In this document: positions 51,172 through 59,929 of the stretch, piece by piece
Layout of the letters: each line of letters opens with the position of its first letter
Numbering within the stretch: the stretch's first letter is position 1
Translations under genes and position numbers: made by a program
Notes under the pieces: model-generated
Told to the model about the DNA's origin: nothing
Database searches by the model: none
What the model saw: the letters and a program-made list of their open reading frames with translations, nothing else
From: Muricoccus roseus
GTDB taxonomy: Bacteria > Pseudomonadota > Alphaproteobacteria > Acetobacterales > Acetobacteraceae
Direction: 5' to 3'
Assembly: GCF_900141905.1 (NCBI RefSeq)
Contig: NZ_FQZF01000030.1
Location: 1 to 64,000 of the forward strand
Length of the DNA: 64,000 nt

Positions 51172-51561
51172 ATGGCCGACATCCAGGACGAAGCCATCCA
51201 GCAGGGCATGGACAGCTTCGTGGCGACCTTCGGCCGCGTGCCTGAGAATTTCCAGCTTCTCGCGGAACACGCGCCGGGCGCCTTCGCCGGCTATGGGCTG
51301 ATGCGCAGCTTCGTGATGCGGGACCATGGGGATGGCGGCGCGCTGGACCTGAAGACGAAGGAGCTCATCTTCGCCCTGCTCGACACGCTGGCGGGGCAGA
51401 CCACGGGGGCCAAGAACCACGCGGCGGCGGCGATGCGGCTCGGCCTCACCTTGCCGGAGCTGGCGGAAGGGCTCGTGCAGGTCATGATGGTCGGCGGGAT
51501 CACCACCTGGAATCTCACCGGCGCCGCGGTGATGAAGCACTGCAGGGACATCGAGGGCTGA
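51172..51561 (+). CDS. Carboxymuconolactone decarboxylase-family protein
   Basis: 129 residues, ATG at 51172 after GGGGAGGACG. The all-helical CMD/AhpD-like fold is indicated by FGRVPENFQLLAEHAPGAFAGYGLMRSFVM, LDLKTKELIFALLDTLAGQTTGAKNHAAAAMRLGLTLPELAEGLVQVMMVGG. The position of the AhpD-type CxxC pair holds TTGA (GQTTGAKNH), so thiol peroxidase-type activity is excluded; the conserved His is present. Its place before the CoA-transferase and acyl-CoA dehydrogenase pair, 195 bases away and in the same direction, suggests a link to that metabolism, but no reaction can be assigned. Confidence 0.8.
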   Translation: MADIQDEAIQQGMDSFVATFGRVPENFQLLAEHAPGAFAGYGLMRSFVMRDHGDGGALDLKTKELIFALLDTLAGQTTGAKNHAAAAMRLGLTLPELAEGLVQVMMVGGITTWNLTGAAVMKHCRDIEG

Positions 51562-51756
51562 GGCAGCCCCGCCGGGCCGCCCCCCCCCTGTCGCGCCCGG
51601 CCCGATGCGGGATACCGTCCCCTCCGGGGAGGACGCGAGGAACATGGGTGCTTGGGCTTGGATCGGGCCGCGGCTCGAAGGCGTTCCGGCAGGCGGGCCG
51701 GCAGGCTCGTCGGCACGGGAGCGTGAGCGGCAGGGGATCGCCGGGGCCGTCGCGGC

Positions 51757-52986
51757 ATGACGGGGGCGAGCGGCGGCGTGCTGTCCGGCCTGCGCGTCGT
51801 TGAGGTCTCCGCCTTCATCGCGGCGCCGATCGGGGGCATGACCCTCGCGCAGCTGGGCGCGGATGTGATCCGGATCGACCCGATCGGGGGCAATATCGAC
51901 TATCGCCGCTGGCCGCTCTCGCCCGGAGGCACGAGCCTGTACTGGACCGGGTTGAACAAAGCCAAGCGCTCCGTCGCGCTCGCCCTGAACCGGCCCGAGG
52001 GGCAGGAGATCGCCCGTGCGCTGATCTGCGCGGGCGGCGAGGAGGCCGGCATTCTTCTCACCAACCTGCCCGCCAGCGGCTGGATGAGCCATGCCGCGCT
52101 TTCGGCGCACCGGCCCGACCTCATCATGCTCCGCCTGATCGGCAATTCCGACGGATCGGGCGCGGTGGACTACACCGTGAACAGCGCCACCGGCTTTCCC
52201 ATGGCGACGGGCCGCGGGGAGGAGCCGGTGAACCATGTGCTGCCGGCCTGGGACATCGCCGCCGGCCTTTATCTCGCCACCGGCCTGCTCTCGGCCGAGC
52301 GGGTGCGCCGGCGGGAGGGGCGCGGGCAGGAGGTGGTGCTGGCGCTCTCCGATGTCGCCTTCGCCTCGGTGGCCAATCTCGGCTACGTGGCCGATGTGCA
52401 GGTGAACGGCGCCGTGCGCCCGCCCATGGGCAACGAGCTCTACGGCGCGTTCGGGCGGGACTTCGCGACGAAGGACGGGCGGCGCGTGATGATCGTCGCC
52501 ATCTCCAACCGGCAATGGCGCGCGATCGGCAAGGTGACGGGCCTTGCCGAGAAGCTCGCAATGATCGGGCCCATGCTGGATGTGAACCTGGACGAGGAAG
52601 GTGGGCGCTTCGAGGCGCGGCACGCCATTGCCGCCGTGCTCGCCCCCTGGTTCGCGCGGCACAGCCTGGCCGAAGTGGCGCGGCTGTTCGAGGGCAGCGG
52701 CATCCTCTGGGGCCCCTATCAGGATTTCGGGCAGCTGGTGCGGGAGGACCCGCGCGTCTCCACCGCCAATTCCCTTTTCGCAGAGATCGAGCAGCCCGGC
52801 GTGGGTCGGATCCTGGCGCCGGGCGTGCCGCTCGCCTTCTCCGCTAACCCCCGCCCGGCTCCCCGCCCGGCTCCACGCCTCGGCGAGCATAGCGACGCGG
52901 TTCTGGCCGAGGTGCTGGGCCTGTCCACCGCCGCCATCGGCAAGCTGCACGATGACGGGGTGGTGGCCGGACCCGATGGAGGCTGA
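51757..52986 (+). CDS. Class III CoA transferase, 2-methylfumaryl-CoA isomerase-like
   Basis: 409-residue CaiB/BaiF family protein. Typical sequences are GLRVVEVSAFIAAPIGGMTLAQLGADVIRIDPIGG and the catalytic aspartate Asp166 in VNHVLPAWDIAAGLYLATGLL. The stretch around IDYRRWPLSPGGTSLYWTGLNKAKRS and YGAFGRDFATKDGRRVM is closest, from memory, to 2-methylfumaryl-CoA isomerase (mesaconyl-CoA C1-C4 CoA transferase, Mct). That enzyme moves CoA within mesaconyl-CoA. The neighbouring gene makes mesaconyl-C1-CoA, which strongly supports this substrate. The Mcd start lies one base after its stop. An alternative is another class III CoA transferase acting on methylsuccinate or mesaconate. Confidence 0.78.
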   Translation: MTGASGGVLSGLRVVEVSAFIAAPIGGMTLAQLGADVIRIDPIGGNIDYRRWPLSPGGTSLYWTGLNKAKRSVALALNRPEGQEIARALICAGGEEAGILLTNLPASGWMSHAALSAHRPDLIMLRLIGNSDGSGAVDYTVNSATGFPMATGRGEEPVNHVLPAWDIAAGLYLATGLLSAERVRRREGRGQEVVLALSDVAFASVANLGYVADVQVNGAVRPPMGNELYGAFGRDFATKDGRRVMIVAISNRQWRAIGKVTGLAEKLAMIGPMLDVNLDEEGGRFEARHAIAAVLAPWFARHSLAEVARLFEGSGILWGPYQDFGQLVREDPRVSTANSLFAEIEQPGVGRILAPGVPLAFSANPRPAPRPAPRLGEHSDAVLAEVLGLSTAAIGKLHDDGVVAGPDGG

Positions 52987-52987
52987 G

Positions 52988-54646
52988 ATGAACGCTCTGA
53001 CCGACGACATCGCCCTTTCCGACTACGGGGCCGCCCTCGCCGCCGCCGAACGCCTCCTCGAGGAAGGCCGCCGCGCCGTGGAGACCCTGGTTGCGCCCAC
53101 GGGCAGGCCCGATGCCGCGCTGATGGACCGGCACCAGTTCGCCCTGCATGGGCTCGCCTGGCAGGTCGCCTATGTGGAGGCGCTGCGCCAGACCCTGCGC
53201 TGGGCCCGCCGCCTGGCCGAGACCGGGGCGCTGCGCCGGACCGAGGCGGCGATCCTGCGCCTGGGCTTCGCGGAGTATTCCGCCCAGCTGGCCGGCGGCA
53301 TCCCCATGAGCCAGACGGAGGTGGTCCGCCCGTCCGATCTCGGCATCCCGCCCGAAGCCGTGGCGCGATTCCTGGCAGAGCCCGTGCTGGCGCGCCTTTC
53401 CGCCCCGGCCGGGCTCGAGGCCGCGCGGCTCGTTCTGGCCGGGGCCGTCGCGGCCGGCGATTACGGTGCGATCGGCCTGGAAGACGAGGCGCTGGAGGCC
53501 ACGCGCGACAGCTTCCTGCGCTTCACCGCCGCCGAGGTGACGCCCCATGCCCAGGACTGGCACCAGCGGGACGAGCTGATCCCGCTCGACCTGATCGGCA
53601 AGCTGTCCGAGATGGGCGTGTTCGGCCTGACCATCCCGGAGGAGTTCGGCGGGCTCGGCCTGGGCAAGGTAGCCATGTGCCTCGTCTCGGAAGCGCTGAG
53701 CGGCGGCTATATCGGCGTCGGCTCCCTCGGCACGCGCTCCGAGATCGCCGCCGAGCTGATCCGCCTCGGCGGCACGGAGGAGCAGAGGCGGCGCTGGCTG
53801 CCCAGCATCGCATCCGGCGAAACGCTGCCGACGGCCGTGTTCACCGAACCGAACACCGGATCGGATCTCGGCAACCTCCGCACCCGCGCGGTGCGGGAGG
53901 GCGATGTCTACAAGGTCTATGGCGCCAAGACCTGGATCACCCATGGCTCGCGATCGGACCTGATGACATTGCTCGTCCGCACGGGCCCGGCGGATTCCGG
54001 CTACAGGGGCCTCTCCATGTTCCTGGCCGAGAAGCCCAGGGGCACGGAGGAGAACCCCTTCCCCGCCCCGGGCATGAGCGGCGCCGAGATCCCGGTGCTC
54101 GGCTATCGCGGCATGAAGGAATACGAGATCGGCTTCGACGGCTTCGAGATTCCGGCCTCCTCCCTGCTCGGCGGGGTGGAGGGCCAGGGCTTCCGGCAGC
54201 TGATGGAGACCTTCGAAAGCGCGCGCATCCAGACAGCGGCGCGCGCGCTGGGTGTCGCGCAGAACGCGATGGAGCTTGGCGTGGCCTATGCCACCACGCG
54301 CGAGCAGTTCGGCCGCCCGATCCTCCACTTCCCCCGCGTGCATGCCAAGCTCGCCTGGATGGCGGCCGAGACGATGATGGCGCGCCAGCTCAGCTACTTC
54401 GCCGCGCGCACCAAGGATTCCGGCCAGCGCTGCGACATGGAGGCGGGCATGGCCAAGCTTCTGGCCGCGCGCGTCGCCTGGTCCAATGCGGATTCCGCCC
54501 TGCAGATCCATGGCGGCAACGGCTATGCGATCGAATACCCGATCAGCCGCGTGCTGTGCGACGCGCGCATCCTCTCCATCTTCGAGGGGGCGGCGGAAAT
54601 CCAGGCTCAGGTCATCGCGAAGGGTCTGCTGGGCCGCGTGAACTAG
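52988..54646 (+). CDS. mcd: (2S)-methylsuccinyl-CoA dehydrogenase
   Basis: FAD-dependent acyl-CoA dehydrogenase of 552 residues. Besides the usual core (about residues 155-550; FTEPNTGSDLGNLRTRA, KTWITHGSRSDL, TTREQFGRPILHFP, GGNGYAIEYPISRVLCDARILSIFEGAAEIQ with the FEGAAE region of the active-site loop) it carries the N-terminal extension of about 150 residues typical of Mcd (AAERLLEEGRRAVETLVAPTGRPDAALMDRHQFALHGLAWQVAYVEALRQTLRWA). Mcd oxidises (2S)-methylsuccinyl-CoA to mesaconyl-C1-CoA in the ethylmalonyl-CoA pathway for C2 assimilation. Other pathway genes are not in the window. Tight coupling to the CoA-transferase gene is notable. Confidence 0.9.
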   Translation: MNALTDDIALSDYGAALAAAERLLEEGRRAVETLVAPTGRPDAALMDRHQFALHGLAWQVAYVEALRQTLRWARRLAETGALRRTEAAILRLGFAEYSAQLAGGIPMSQTEVVRPSDLGIPPEAVARFLAEPVLARLSAPAGLEAARLVLAGAVAAGDYGAIGLEDEALEATRDSFLRFTAAEVTPHAQDWHQRDELIPLDLIGKLSEMGVFGLTIPEEFGGLGLGKVAMCLVSEALSGGYIGVGSLGTRSEIAAELIRLGGTEEQRRRWLPSIASGETLPTAVFTEPNTGSDLGNLRTRAVREGDVYKVYGAKTWITHGSRSDLMTLLVRTGPADSGYRGLSMFLAEKPRGTEENPFPAPGMSGAEIPVLGYRGMKEYEIGFDGFEIPASSLLGGVEGQGFRQLMETFESARIQTAARALGVAQNAMELGVAYATTREQFGRPILHFPRVHAKLAWMAAETMMARQLSYFAARTKDSGQRCDMEAGMAKLLAARVAWSNADSALQIHGGNGYAIEYPISRVLCDARILSIFEGAAEIQAQVIAKGLLGRVN

Positions 54647-54661
54647 GAAGGCCGGGGCGTT

Positions 54662-55084
54662 TCACCGCTGCGCGATGGCCTGCCTCCGCGGCATCGGAGC
54701 ATCCCGTTGCTCCAGGTGCCGACGGAGGAGAGCCATGTTGCGCAGGTTGGCGCGAAAGAAGACATCGCCGACGGCGCCCGCCACCGGCACGGCGCTGATG
54801 AGTGCGTCGAGGCCGACATTGCCGATCATCCGCAGCAACGTGCCGGGTGAGACGCCGAGCCGGCGGGCCTCCCAGATCACATAGGCGGAGACCGCCGTGG
54901 ACACGGCCGGCCCGAGGGCCGGCACAAGGCTGAGAAGGGCATCGGCCCCGAAGCGGATTCCCAGCCCCGGGATCCGCCACTGGCTGTCGAAAAGGCGCGC
55001 GATCGTCTCCAGGCGGCGCTGCCGCCTTTCGTCCTGTGCCGCGAGCCCCGGCGGGAAGCCGGTAGGGGTCCTGCCGCTTCGCAT
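54662..55084 (-). CDS. DUF4112 membrane-associated protein
   Basis: 140 residues, ATG preceded by AGGAG. It belongs to the DUF4112 family: FDSQWRIPGLGIRFGADALLSLVPALGPAVSTAVSAYVIWEARRLGVSPGTLLRMIGNVGLDALISAVPVAGAVGDVFFRANLRNMALL. Two hydrophobic segments with GxGxRxGxDxxxxLxPxxG and DxxxxxxPxxGxxxDxxFxAN patterns are visible, suggesting membrane association. Function unknown in the family. It converges with mcd, leaving about 15 bases between the stops. Confidence 0.85.
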   Translation of the reverse strand: MRSGRTPTGFPPGLAAQDERRQRRLETIARLFDSQWRIPGLGIRFGADALLSLVPALGPAVSTAVSAYVIWEARRLGVSPGTLLRMIGNVGLDALISAVPVAGAVGDVFFRANLRNMALLRRHLEQRDAPMPRRQAIAQR

Positions 55085-55180
55085 GATGCTCCTGCCGACA
55101 GGGCCGATCCCGCCGCGACCTGCATAACGTCCGCAGAAGGGGCATCGTTGGTGCGGGTGGCGGAGGTGCTCGGAGCGGCC

Positions 55181-56500
55181 CTATACCGCGCGGTGCAGCC
55201 CGGTCTTCACCTGGTCGGCGCCGGGGATCCGCGTCACGAGGACCTTGTCGATCCGGTTGTGGTCGAGATCGACGACCTCGAAGCGCCAGGCGCCGATATC
55301 GACCTGCTCCCCCGTCTTGGGCAGGCGCCCAAGGCTGGCGAGGACATGTCCGGCCACGGTCTGGTAGTCGCGGCCGGTGGGGAGGCTCACGCCGAGATGC
55401 TCGGCCATCTCGTCGGCGGGCAGCCAACCCGCGAGCAGCCAGGACCCGTCCTGGCGCTGCACCGCGCCGGCATCGTCGGAATGGTCGAGATCCGTCCGGA
55501 ACACGCCCGCGATGGTCTCCAGCAGGTCCGCCGGGGTGACGAGGCCCTCGAAGTGGCCGTACTCGTCATGGACGAACACCACCGGAACCTCTGCCGCCTG
55601 CAGCAATGCCATGGCATCCAGCGCGCCGGCCGTTTCGGGGATGACCTGGACGGGGCGGATGAGCGCATGCAGGTCGAGCGGCTGCCCCGCCATGGCGCGG
55701 GCCAGCAGCTCGCGGGTCTGGATGATGCCGATGAGCGCCTCGGTCGATCCCTCGCCGACCGGCAGGCGGGAGTGGTGGGTATTGGACAGGATCTCCCGGA
55801 TGCGCGCCTCACTGGCCGTGATGTCCACCCATTCGACCTCGGTGCGTGGCGTCATGATGCCGCGCACCGGCCGGTCGCCGAGCCGCATCACGCCGGAGAT
55901 CAGATGCCGTTCCGCGCTCGCGATGGTGCCCGAGCTCTCGGCATCGGCGACGAGGGAACGGATCTCCTCATCCGTCACCTTGCTCTCCTGCTGTGGTCCC
56001 ACCCCCAGGACGCGGAAGACCAGGCCGGTGGAGGCGTCGAGAAGCCAGGCCGCCGGAAGCGCGGCACGCGACAGGAACGACATCAGCGGGGCGATGAAGC
56101 TCGCGAAGCCCTCCGGGTTCCGCATGGCGAAGCGCTTGGGGACCAGCTCGCCGATCACGATGGACAGATAGGTCACCACCGCGATGACGAGGCCGAAGCC
56201 GAGCGGATTGGCGACGCCCGCCGGCACGCCGAATGTTTGCAGCCAGTTGGAGAGGCGCCCCCCGAGGGCTTCGCCGGAGAAGGCGCCGGCGAGGATACCG
56301 ACGAGGGTGATGCCGATCTGGACCGTGGAGAGAAAGCGACCGGGATTCTCGCGCAATGCGAGGGCTGCCTGGGCGCCCCTATTGCCGGCATCGGCCATGG
56401 CCTGGAGCCGCCTGGGGCGGGATGACACCACCGCCAGTTCTGAACATGAGAACACGCCGTTGAGCAGGATAAGGGCAACGACAATGGCGATCTCGATCAT
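55181..56500 (-). CDS. CorC/HlyC-type (CNNM-CBS) membrane protein
   Basis: 439 residues. The N-terminal CNNM/DUF21 transmembrane domain (about 1-180) begins MIEIAIVVALILLNGVFSCSELAVVSSRPRRLQ and contains VQIGITLVGILAGAFSGEALGG and VVTYLSIVIGELVPKRFAMRNPE. Two CBS domains (about 200-320) follow, with VRGIMTPRTEVEWVDI and PVVFVHDEYGHFEGLVTPADLLE. A C-terminal CorC/HlyC domain (about 335-430) ends the protein. Relatives are implicated in Mg2+/Co2+ homeostasis despite the historical name hemolysin. Same direction as the DUF4112 gene. Confidence 0.92.
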   Translation of the reverse strand: MIEIAIVVALILLNGVFSCSELAVVSSRPRRLQAMADAGNRGAQAALALRENPGRFLSTVQIGITLVGILAGAFSGEALGGRLSNWLQTFGVPAGVANPLGFGLVIAVVTYLSIVIGELVPKRFAMRNPEGFASFIAPLMSFLSRAALPAAWLLDASTGLVFRVLGVGPQQESKVTDEEIRSLVADAESSGTIASAERHLISGVMRLGDRPVRGIMTPRTEVEWVDITASEARIREILSNTHHSRLPVGEGSTEALIGIIQTRELLARAMAGQPLDLHALIRPVQVIPETAGALDAMALLQAAEVPVVFVHDEYGHFEGLVTPADLLETIAGVFRTDLDHSDDAGAVQRQDGSWLLAGWLPADEMAEHLGVSLPTGRDYQTVAGHVLASLGRLPKTGEQVDIGAWRFEVVDLDHNRIDKVLVTRIPGADQVKTGLHRAV

Positions 56501-56656
56501 CGCGGATCTAGATCACGCCAGGATGCCCGGCCGCAAGCCGGGAAGGCCCGTTGCGGCGGCACCGCGACGCCCCTCGGCCGGACGGGCCGTCCGCGCCGGC
56601 CTGCTCTCCCGATTGTGGGGTGCCGCCCCAGCCCGGGCGGCGATCTACTCGCGCCC

Positions 56657-57340
56657 ATGCACAGCGCCGTTCCAGCCGATTTCACGTCGTCCCCGGAGGA
56701 TTCCGCCTGGATGGCGGCCGCGCGCCCCGCGGCCCGTTTCCTCTGCGACGCATTTTTTCGCATCCCGGAGGATGTTTACGTCGGCCCGGATCACGCCATC
56801 ACGCAGGAGGACTGGAGGGGGCTGCGTGTCCCCGTACCCGCACCGAACCTTCCCCTCCGAATGCCGGGAAAGGTGGCGACCACCGACCTTCTCGGCCGCG
56901 AGGAGGGGTTGGCTGAACACGGCGCGCGCCTCCTCGAAGTGGCCGGAGCGCATGGCAAGGCCGCCAGCATGACCCGCCCTTCTCCCTACTTCACCGTGGC
57001 GCCCGCCATTCTGGGCCCGGATGGCCTGCTGGCCACGTGGCCCTGGAGCGACACCCTGCCCGAAGCCGTACTTGCCCTGGAGGCCCTGGCCGCCGCGGAT
57101 CGCGCAGCCCCCGGCACCATTCTCTGGGATGACGAGGACCAGGGCTGGCACCTGCGGATCATCGGTGCAGGCGCGAGCGCCTGCCTGGTGGAATGGGATG
57201 CCGAGGGCCCTCCGCCGGCCGAAGACGCCTGGCGGGTGGATGCCGCCGAGCTGGCCGGGCAGGCGGCATCGGCGCTGGAGCGCCTCCGGACCGTGCATGC
57301 GCGCCTGGTGAAGCGGCTCGGGCGGGATCTCTGGTCATAG
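56657..57340 (+). CDS. Hypothetical protein
   Basis: 227 residues, ATG at 56657 without an obvious Shine-Dalgarno. No family recognised. The sequence is acidic and Trp-rich in places (DEDQGWHLRIIGAGASACLVEWDAEG, WPWSDTLPEAVLALEALAAADRA), with a C-terminal Arg/Leu helix. No signal peptide or membrane segment. Third-position GC bias looks typical of a real gene. Divergent from the CNNM-CBS gene, convergent with a glycosyltransferase gene. Confidence 0.6.
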   Translation: MHSAVPADFTSSPEDSAWMAAARPAARFLCDAFFRIPEDVYVGPDHAITQEDWRGLRVPVPAPNLPLRMPGKVATTDLLGREEGLAEHGARLLEVAGAHGKAASMTRPSPYFTVAPAILGPDGLLATWPWSDTLPEAVLALEALAAADRAAPGTILWDDEDQGWHLRIIGAGASACLVEWDAEGPPPAEDAWRVDAAELAGQAASALERLRTVHARLVKRLGRDLWS

Positions 57341-57349
57341 GCTTCGCGC

Positions 57350-57370
57350 CGAAGGGTGCCGGCCCCTTCG
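57350..57370. terminator. Hairpin between convergent genes
   Basis: CGAAGGG (57350-57356) and CCCTTCG (57364-57370) form a 7-bp stem with a seven-base loop ten bases after the hypothetical gene's stop codon. It lies before the stop of the convergent glycosyltransferase gene at 57433 and could act in both directions. No T-run. Confidence 0.4.
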
Positions 57371-57432
57371 CCGCCCCAGGTCGCCCCCCCCCGGGCGGGG
57401 AGGCGGGTGCCCTTCATGCCGCGGCCATGTCC

Positions 57433-58593
57433 CTAGGCGCGCTGCACCCTTGCGCCCGCGCGGTCGCTCCCGGAGGCGCGGATGAGCGCCTGCATATTGG
57501 CCCAGCTCCTGTCCCAGGAGATGTGGGAGAGCTGCTGATCCACCCGCTCCAGCCAGGCCTCGCGCGGGCGGGACATGACGTGTTCGAGGGCCAGGACCGC
57601 GGCCTCCGCCGTTCCGGCGATCTCGACCAGCCCCGTCTCCCCCCAGGGCCGGATCACATCGGTGATCGGGGTGGAGACGACGGGGACGCCGGCAGCCAGG
57701 TATTCCGGTGTTTTCGTGGGGCTGATGAAGCGGGTGGCCTCATTGATCGCGAAGGGCATGAAGCCGGCATCCCAATGAGCGAGATGGGCGGGCAACTCGG
57801 CATAGGGGCGCCCGCCGAGCCAATGCAGGTTCGGCAGCCGCGGCAGTTCCGAGGCGGCGATCTTCACGACCGGGCCGATCATGATGAAGGACCAGTCCGG
57901 GCGGCGCTGCGCGCAGGCCGCCAGGAGTTCGAGGTCGAGACGTTCGTCCACGACGCCGAACCAGCCGATCCGCGGATGGGGAAGGTCACGGAGCTCAGAG
58001 GGCTCCGCGATGCCTCCGGTGCGCGCCTGCGCGAAATGATGCTGGTCGATCGAAGAGGGGAAGCAGTGCACATCGGCCCGCACGTTGCGCTTCGCCTCGT
58101 AGAGGGACTGACCGCCGGTGAAGACGACATCGGCACGGCGCATGAGGCGCCGCTCCTCCATCAGGAGCTGCGGCGACGCGCCGCGGAAGGCGGAAAGCTC
58201 GTCCATGCAGTCATACACAGTCAGACGCGGCGACAGATGCCCCGCGACCGCCTGGGCGAGCGGCGTGTAGTACCAGAGGATGTCGGGCTGTCCGGCTTCG
58301 GCGATCAGGCCGTCGAGAAGGGGGCGCTGCATCCGCTCGACGCTGCCGGGCACGCCATCCCAGTAGGGCAGGAACGGCGTGGCCACCTCCACCCCTTCCA
58401 GAACCTCGCGGCGTTCGAGCCGGGGCAGGTCAGGGCCCGGCGGCTCGAAGCGCGGCTCTTCGACATAGACCACGCGCCAGTCCCGCGCCGCGCGGGAAAG
58501 CAGGTGCTGCGGCCTCTGCAGCACCAGGTCCCATGGCAGATGGGACATGCACAGGAGCATCGGGCGGGCGAACGTTTCGCTGGATCGAATCAT
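57433..58593 (-). CDS. Glycosyltransferase (GT-B fold, group 1-like)
   Basis: 386 residues. It begins MIRSSETFARPMLLCMSHLPWDLVLQRPQHLLSRAAR, a start typical of group 1 glycosyltransferases near UDP-galactopyranose mutase genes. The donor-binding half includes PRIGWFGVVDERLDLELL, FIMIGPVVKI, LHWLGGRPYAELPAHLAHWDAGFMPFAINEATRFISPTKTPEYLAAGVPVVSTPITDVI with the usual acidic/Pro-Thr-Lys sugar-nucleotide site. Probably transfers a sugar to a polysaccharide or lipid acceptor in the cytoplasm. It is the last gene of a three-gene minus-strand group, 102 bases after the glycoside hydrolase-like gene. Confidence 0.87.
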   Translation of the reverse strand: MIRSSETFARPMLLCMSHLPWDLVLQRPQHLLSRAARDWRVVYVEEPRFEPPGPDLPRLERREVLEGVEVATPFLPYWDGVPGSVERMQRPLLDGLIAEAGQPDILWYYTPLAQAVAGHLSPRLTVYDCMDELSAFRGASPQLLMEERRLMRRADVVFTGGQSLYEAKRNVRADVHCFPSSIDQHHFAQARTGGIAEPSELRDLPHPRIGWFGVVDERLDLELLAACAQRRPDWSFIMIGPVVKIAASELPRLPNLHWLGGRPYAELPAHLAHWDAGFMPFAINEATRFISPTKTPEYLAAGVPVVSTPITDVIRPWGETGLVEIAGTAEAAVLALEHVMSRPREAWLERVDQQLSHISWDRSWANMQALIRASGSDRAGARVQRA

Positions 58594-58695
58594 GAGATGG
58601 TAAGTACCGCACCCCGCCCCGCGTCACTTAACCCATGATGAGCAGGCAATGAATGCTGCGTGATCGCGGCCCGCGGCCTTGGACACGCATCGCCG

Positions 58696-59919
58696 TCACC
58701 GCGCCCCGCACAGGGCATGAAAGAGGCGGCGCTGTCCCGCAAGTTCCGCGGCCAGCGGCTCATGCACTGGCCGGATATCGCCCTCCTCCCGCAGTTCCAG
58801 CAAGCCGTTCGGGCAGTAGCGGTCGTCATCCCAGCCGGGATGCGACAGCACGGGATAGAAGCAGATTCCCTCCATCGGCACGCCGGCGCGCATGGCAGCC
58901 CGCACCTCCTCGCCGACATAGCGGAACCAGGGCGCGCGCTCATCGCCCTCGATGCTCGTCTCGGCCATGAAGATCGGGCGCCCGTAACGCGCATGGGCAC
59001 CGGCCAGCAGGTCGCGGAGCGGCTTGTGGCGCGCGTCGCCCGGCAGCAGGGGCTCACGCAGGCCGCCATGCAGCCACTGGTTGTTCCAGTAGTAGTTCAC
59101 CCCGAGGATATCCAGCATCTCCGGCGCGCCGCCGAGTTCGGGCGACATACGGCCGGCGATCATGTCCCAGGCGTGGAACTGGCCCTCGTTGCGGGCCTCG
59201 GCTTCGGCCGGATCCTCGCCAGGGCGTGCGACGATGTTGATAATGGGATCGATCGCGAGGATGCGTGCCGCGGGCGCCGCCTCGCGCACGGCCCGCGTGC
59301 CGGCCAGGGTCGCGCGGACAAGCTGGCGCTTCAGCTCGTCGCTGTGCTCGCGGTCCGTATGGCCGGGGTTCATCAAGCCCGCTTCGCCGCCCGCCCAGGA
59401 GAAGAAGGAGATCTCGTTGACGGGGCATACCATCGGGGCCTCTCCCGTCTCCGCCAGATGCAGCCTGGCGAAGGCAGCGGAGAAGGCGGCGAAGCGATCC
59501 ACGAAAGCGGAGGAGTAGACGTCCAGCCCGTCGGGCCAACCATAATGGCAGAGGTCCCAGGCCACCTGGGTGCCCGTCTCCCGAGCCGCGCGGAGCGCCG
59601 GCAGGACCGAGCACCAGTCGTAATGCCCGGGCGTGGTCTCGACCAGATGCCAGCGCACGCCATCCCGGACCGAGCGGATGCCCATATCGGCGAGCTGCCG
59701 GTAATCCTGGGTGATGAGGACGTCGTGCCGCGTGCCGCGGATCAGGTCCAGCCGCCGCCCGTCCCGGCGGCGATGCGTGGAGCATTCGAAGCCGCCGAGG
59801 AAGAAGCTGCGGAACAGGCTGGGCCGGAAGCCCAGCTCGGGGCCGCTGCCCGAGGCGCCGGGGCTGCTCTCCTGCACAGGGGCAAGGTCGGTGCGGGCAT
59901 CGTCGGGGCTGTTCTGCAT
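58696..59919 (-). CDS. Clan-A glycoside hydrolase-like protein
   Basis: 407 residues, TIM-barrel fold. RSFFLGGFECSTHRRRDGRRLDLI at the start resembles family 1 glycoside hydrolases. The acid/base Glu is in VCPVNEISFFSWAGG and the nucleophile Glu in RPIFMAETSIEGDE, so a retaining mechanism is expected. No signal peptide: the N-terminus is Asp/Pro/Ser-rich and polar, so a cytosolic role is likely. Sits ten bases after a glycosyltransferase gene and before another, so it may trim or remodel the same saccharide. Exact family (GH1 or a neighbour in clan A) uncertain. Confidence 0.8.
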   Translation of the reverse strand: MQNSPDDARTDLAPVQESSPGASGSGPELGFRPSLFRSFFLGGFECSTHRRRDGRRLDLIRGTRHDVLITQDYRQLADMGIRSVRDGVRWHLVETTPGHYDWCSVLPALRAARETGTQVAWDLCHYGWPDGLDVYSSAFVDRFAAFSAAFARLHLAETGEAPMVCPVNEISFFSWAGGEAGLMNPGHTDREHSDELKRQLVRATLAGTRAVREAAPAARILAIDPIINIVARPGEDPAEAEARNEGQFHAWDMIAGRMSPELGGAPEMLDILGVNYYWNNQWLHGGLREPLLPGDARHKPLRDLLAGAHARYGRPIFMAETSIEGDERAPWFRYVGEEVRAAMRAGVPMEGICFYPVLSHPGWDDDRYCPNGLLELREEGDIRPVHEPLAAELAGQRRLFHALCGAR

Positions 59920-59929
59920 CGGGGCCCTG

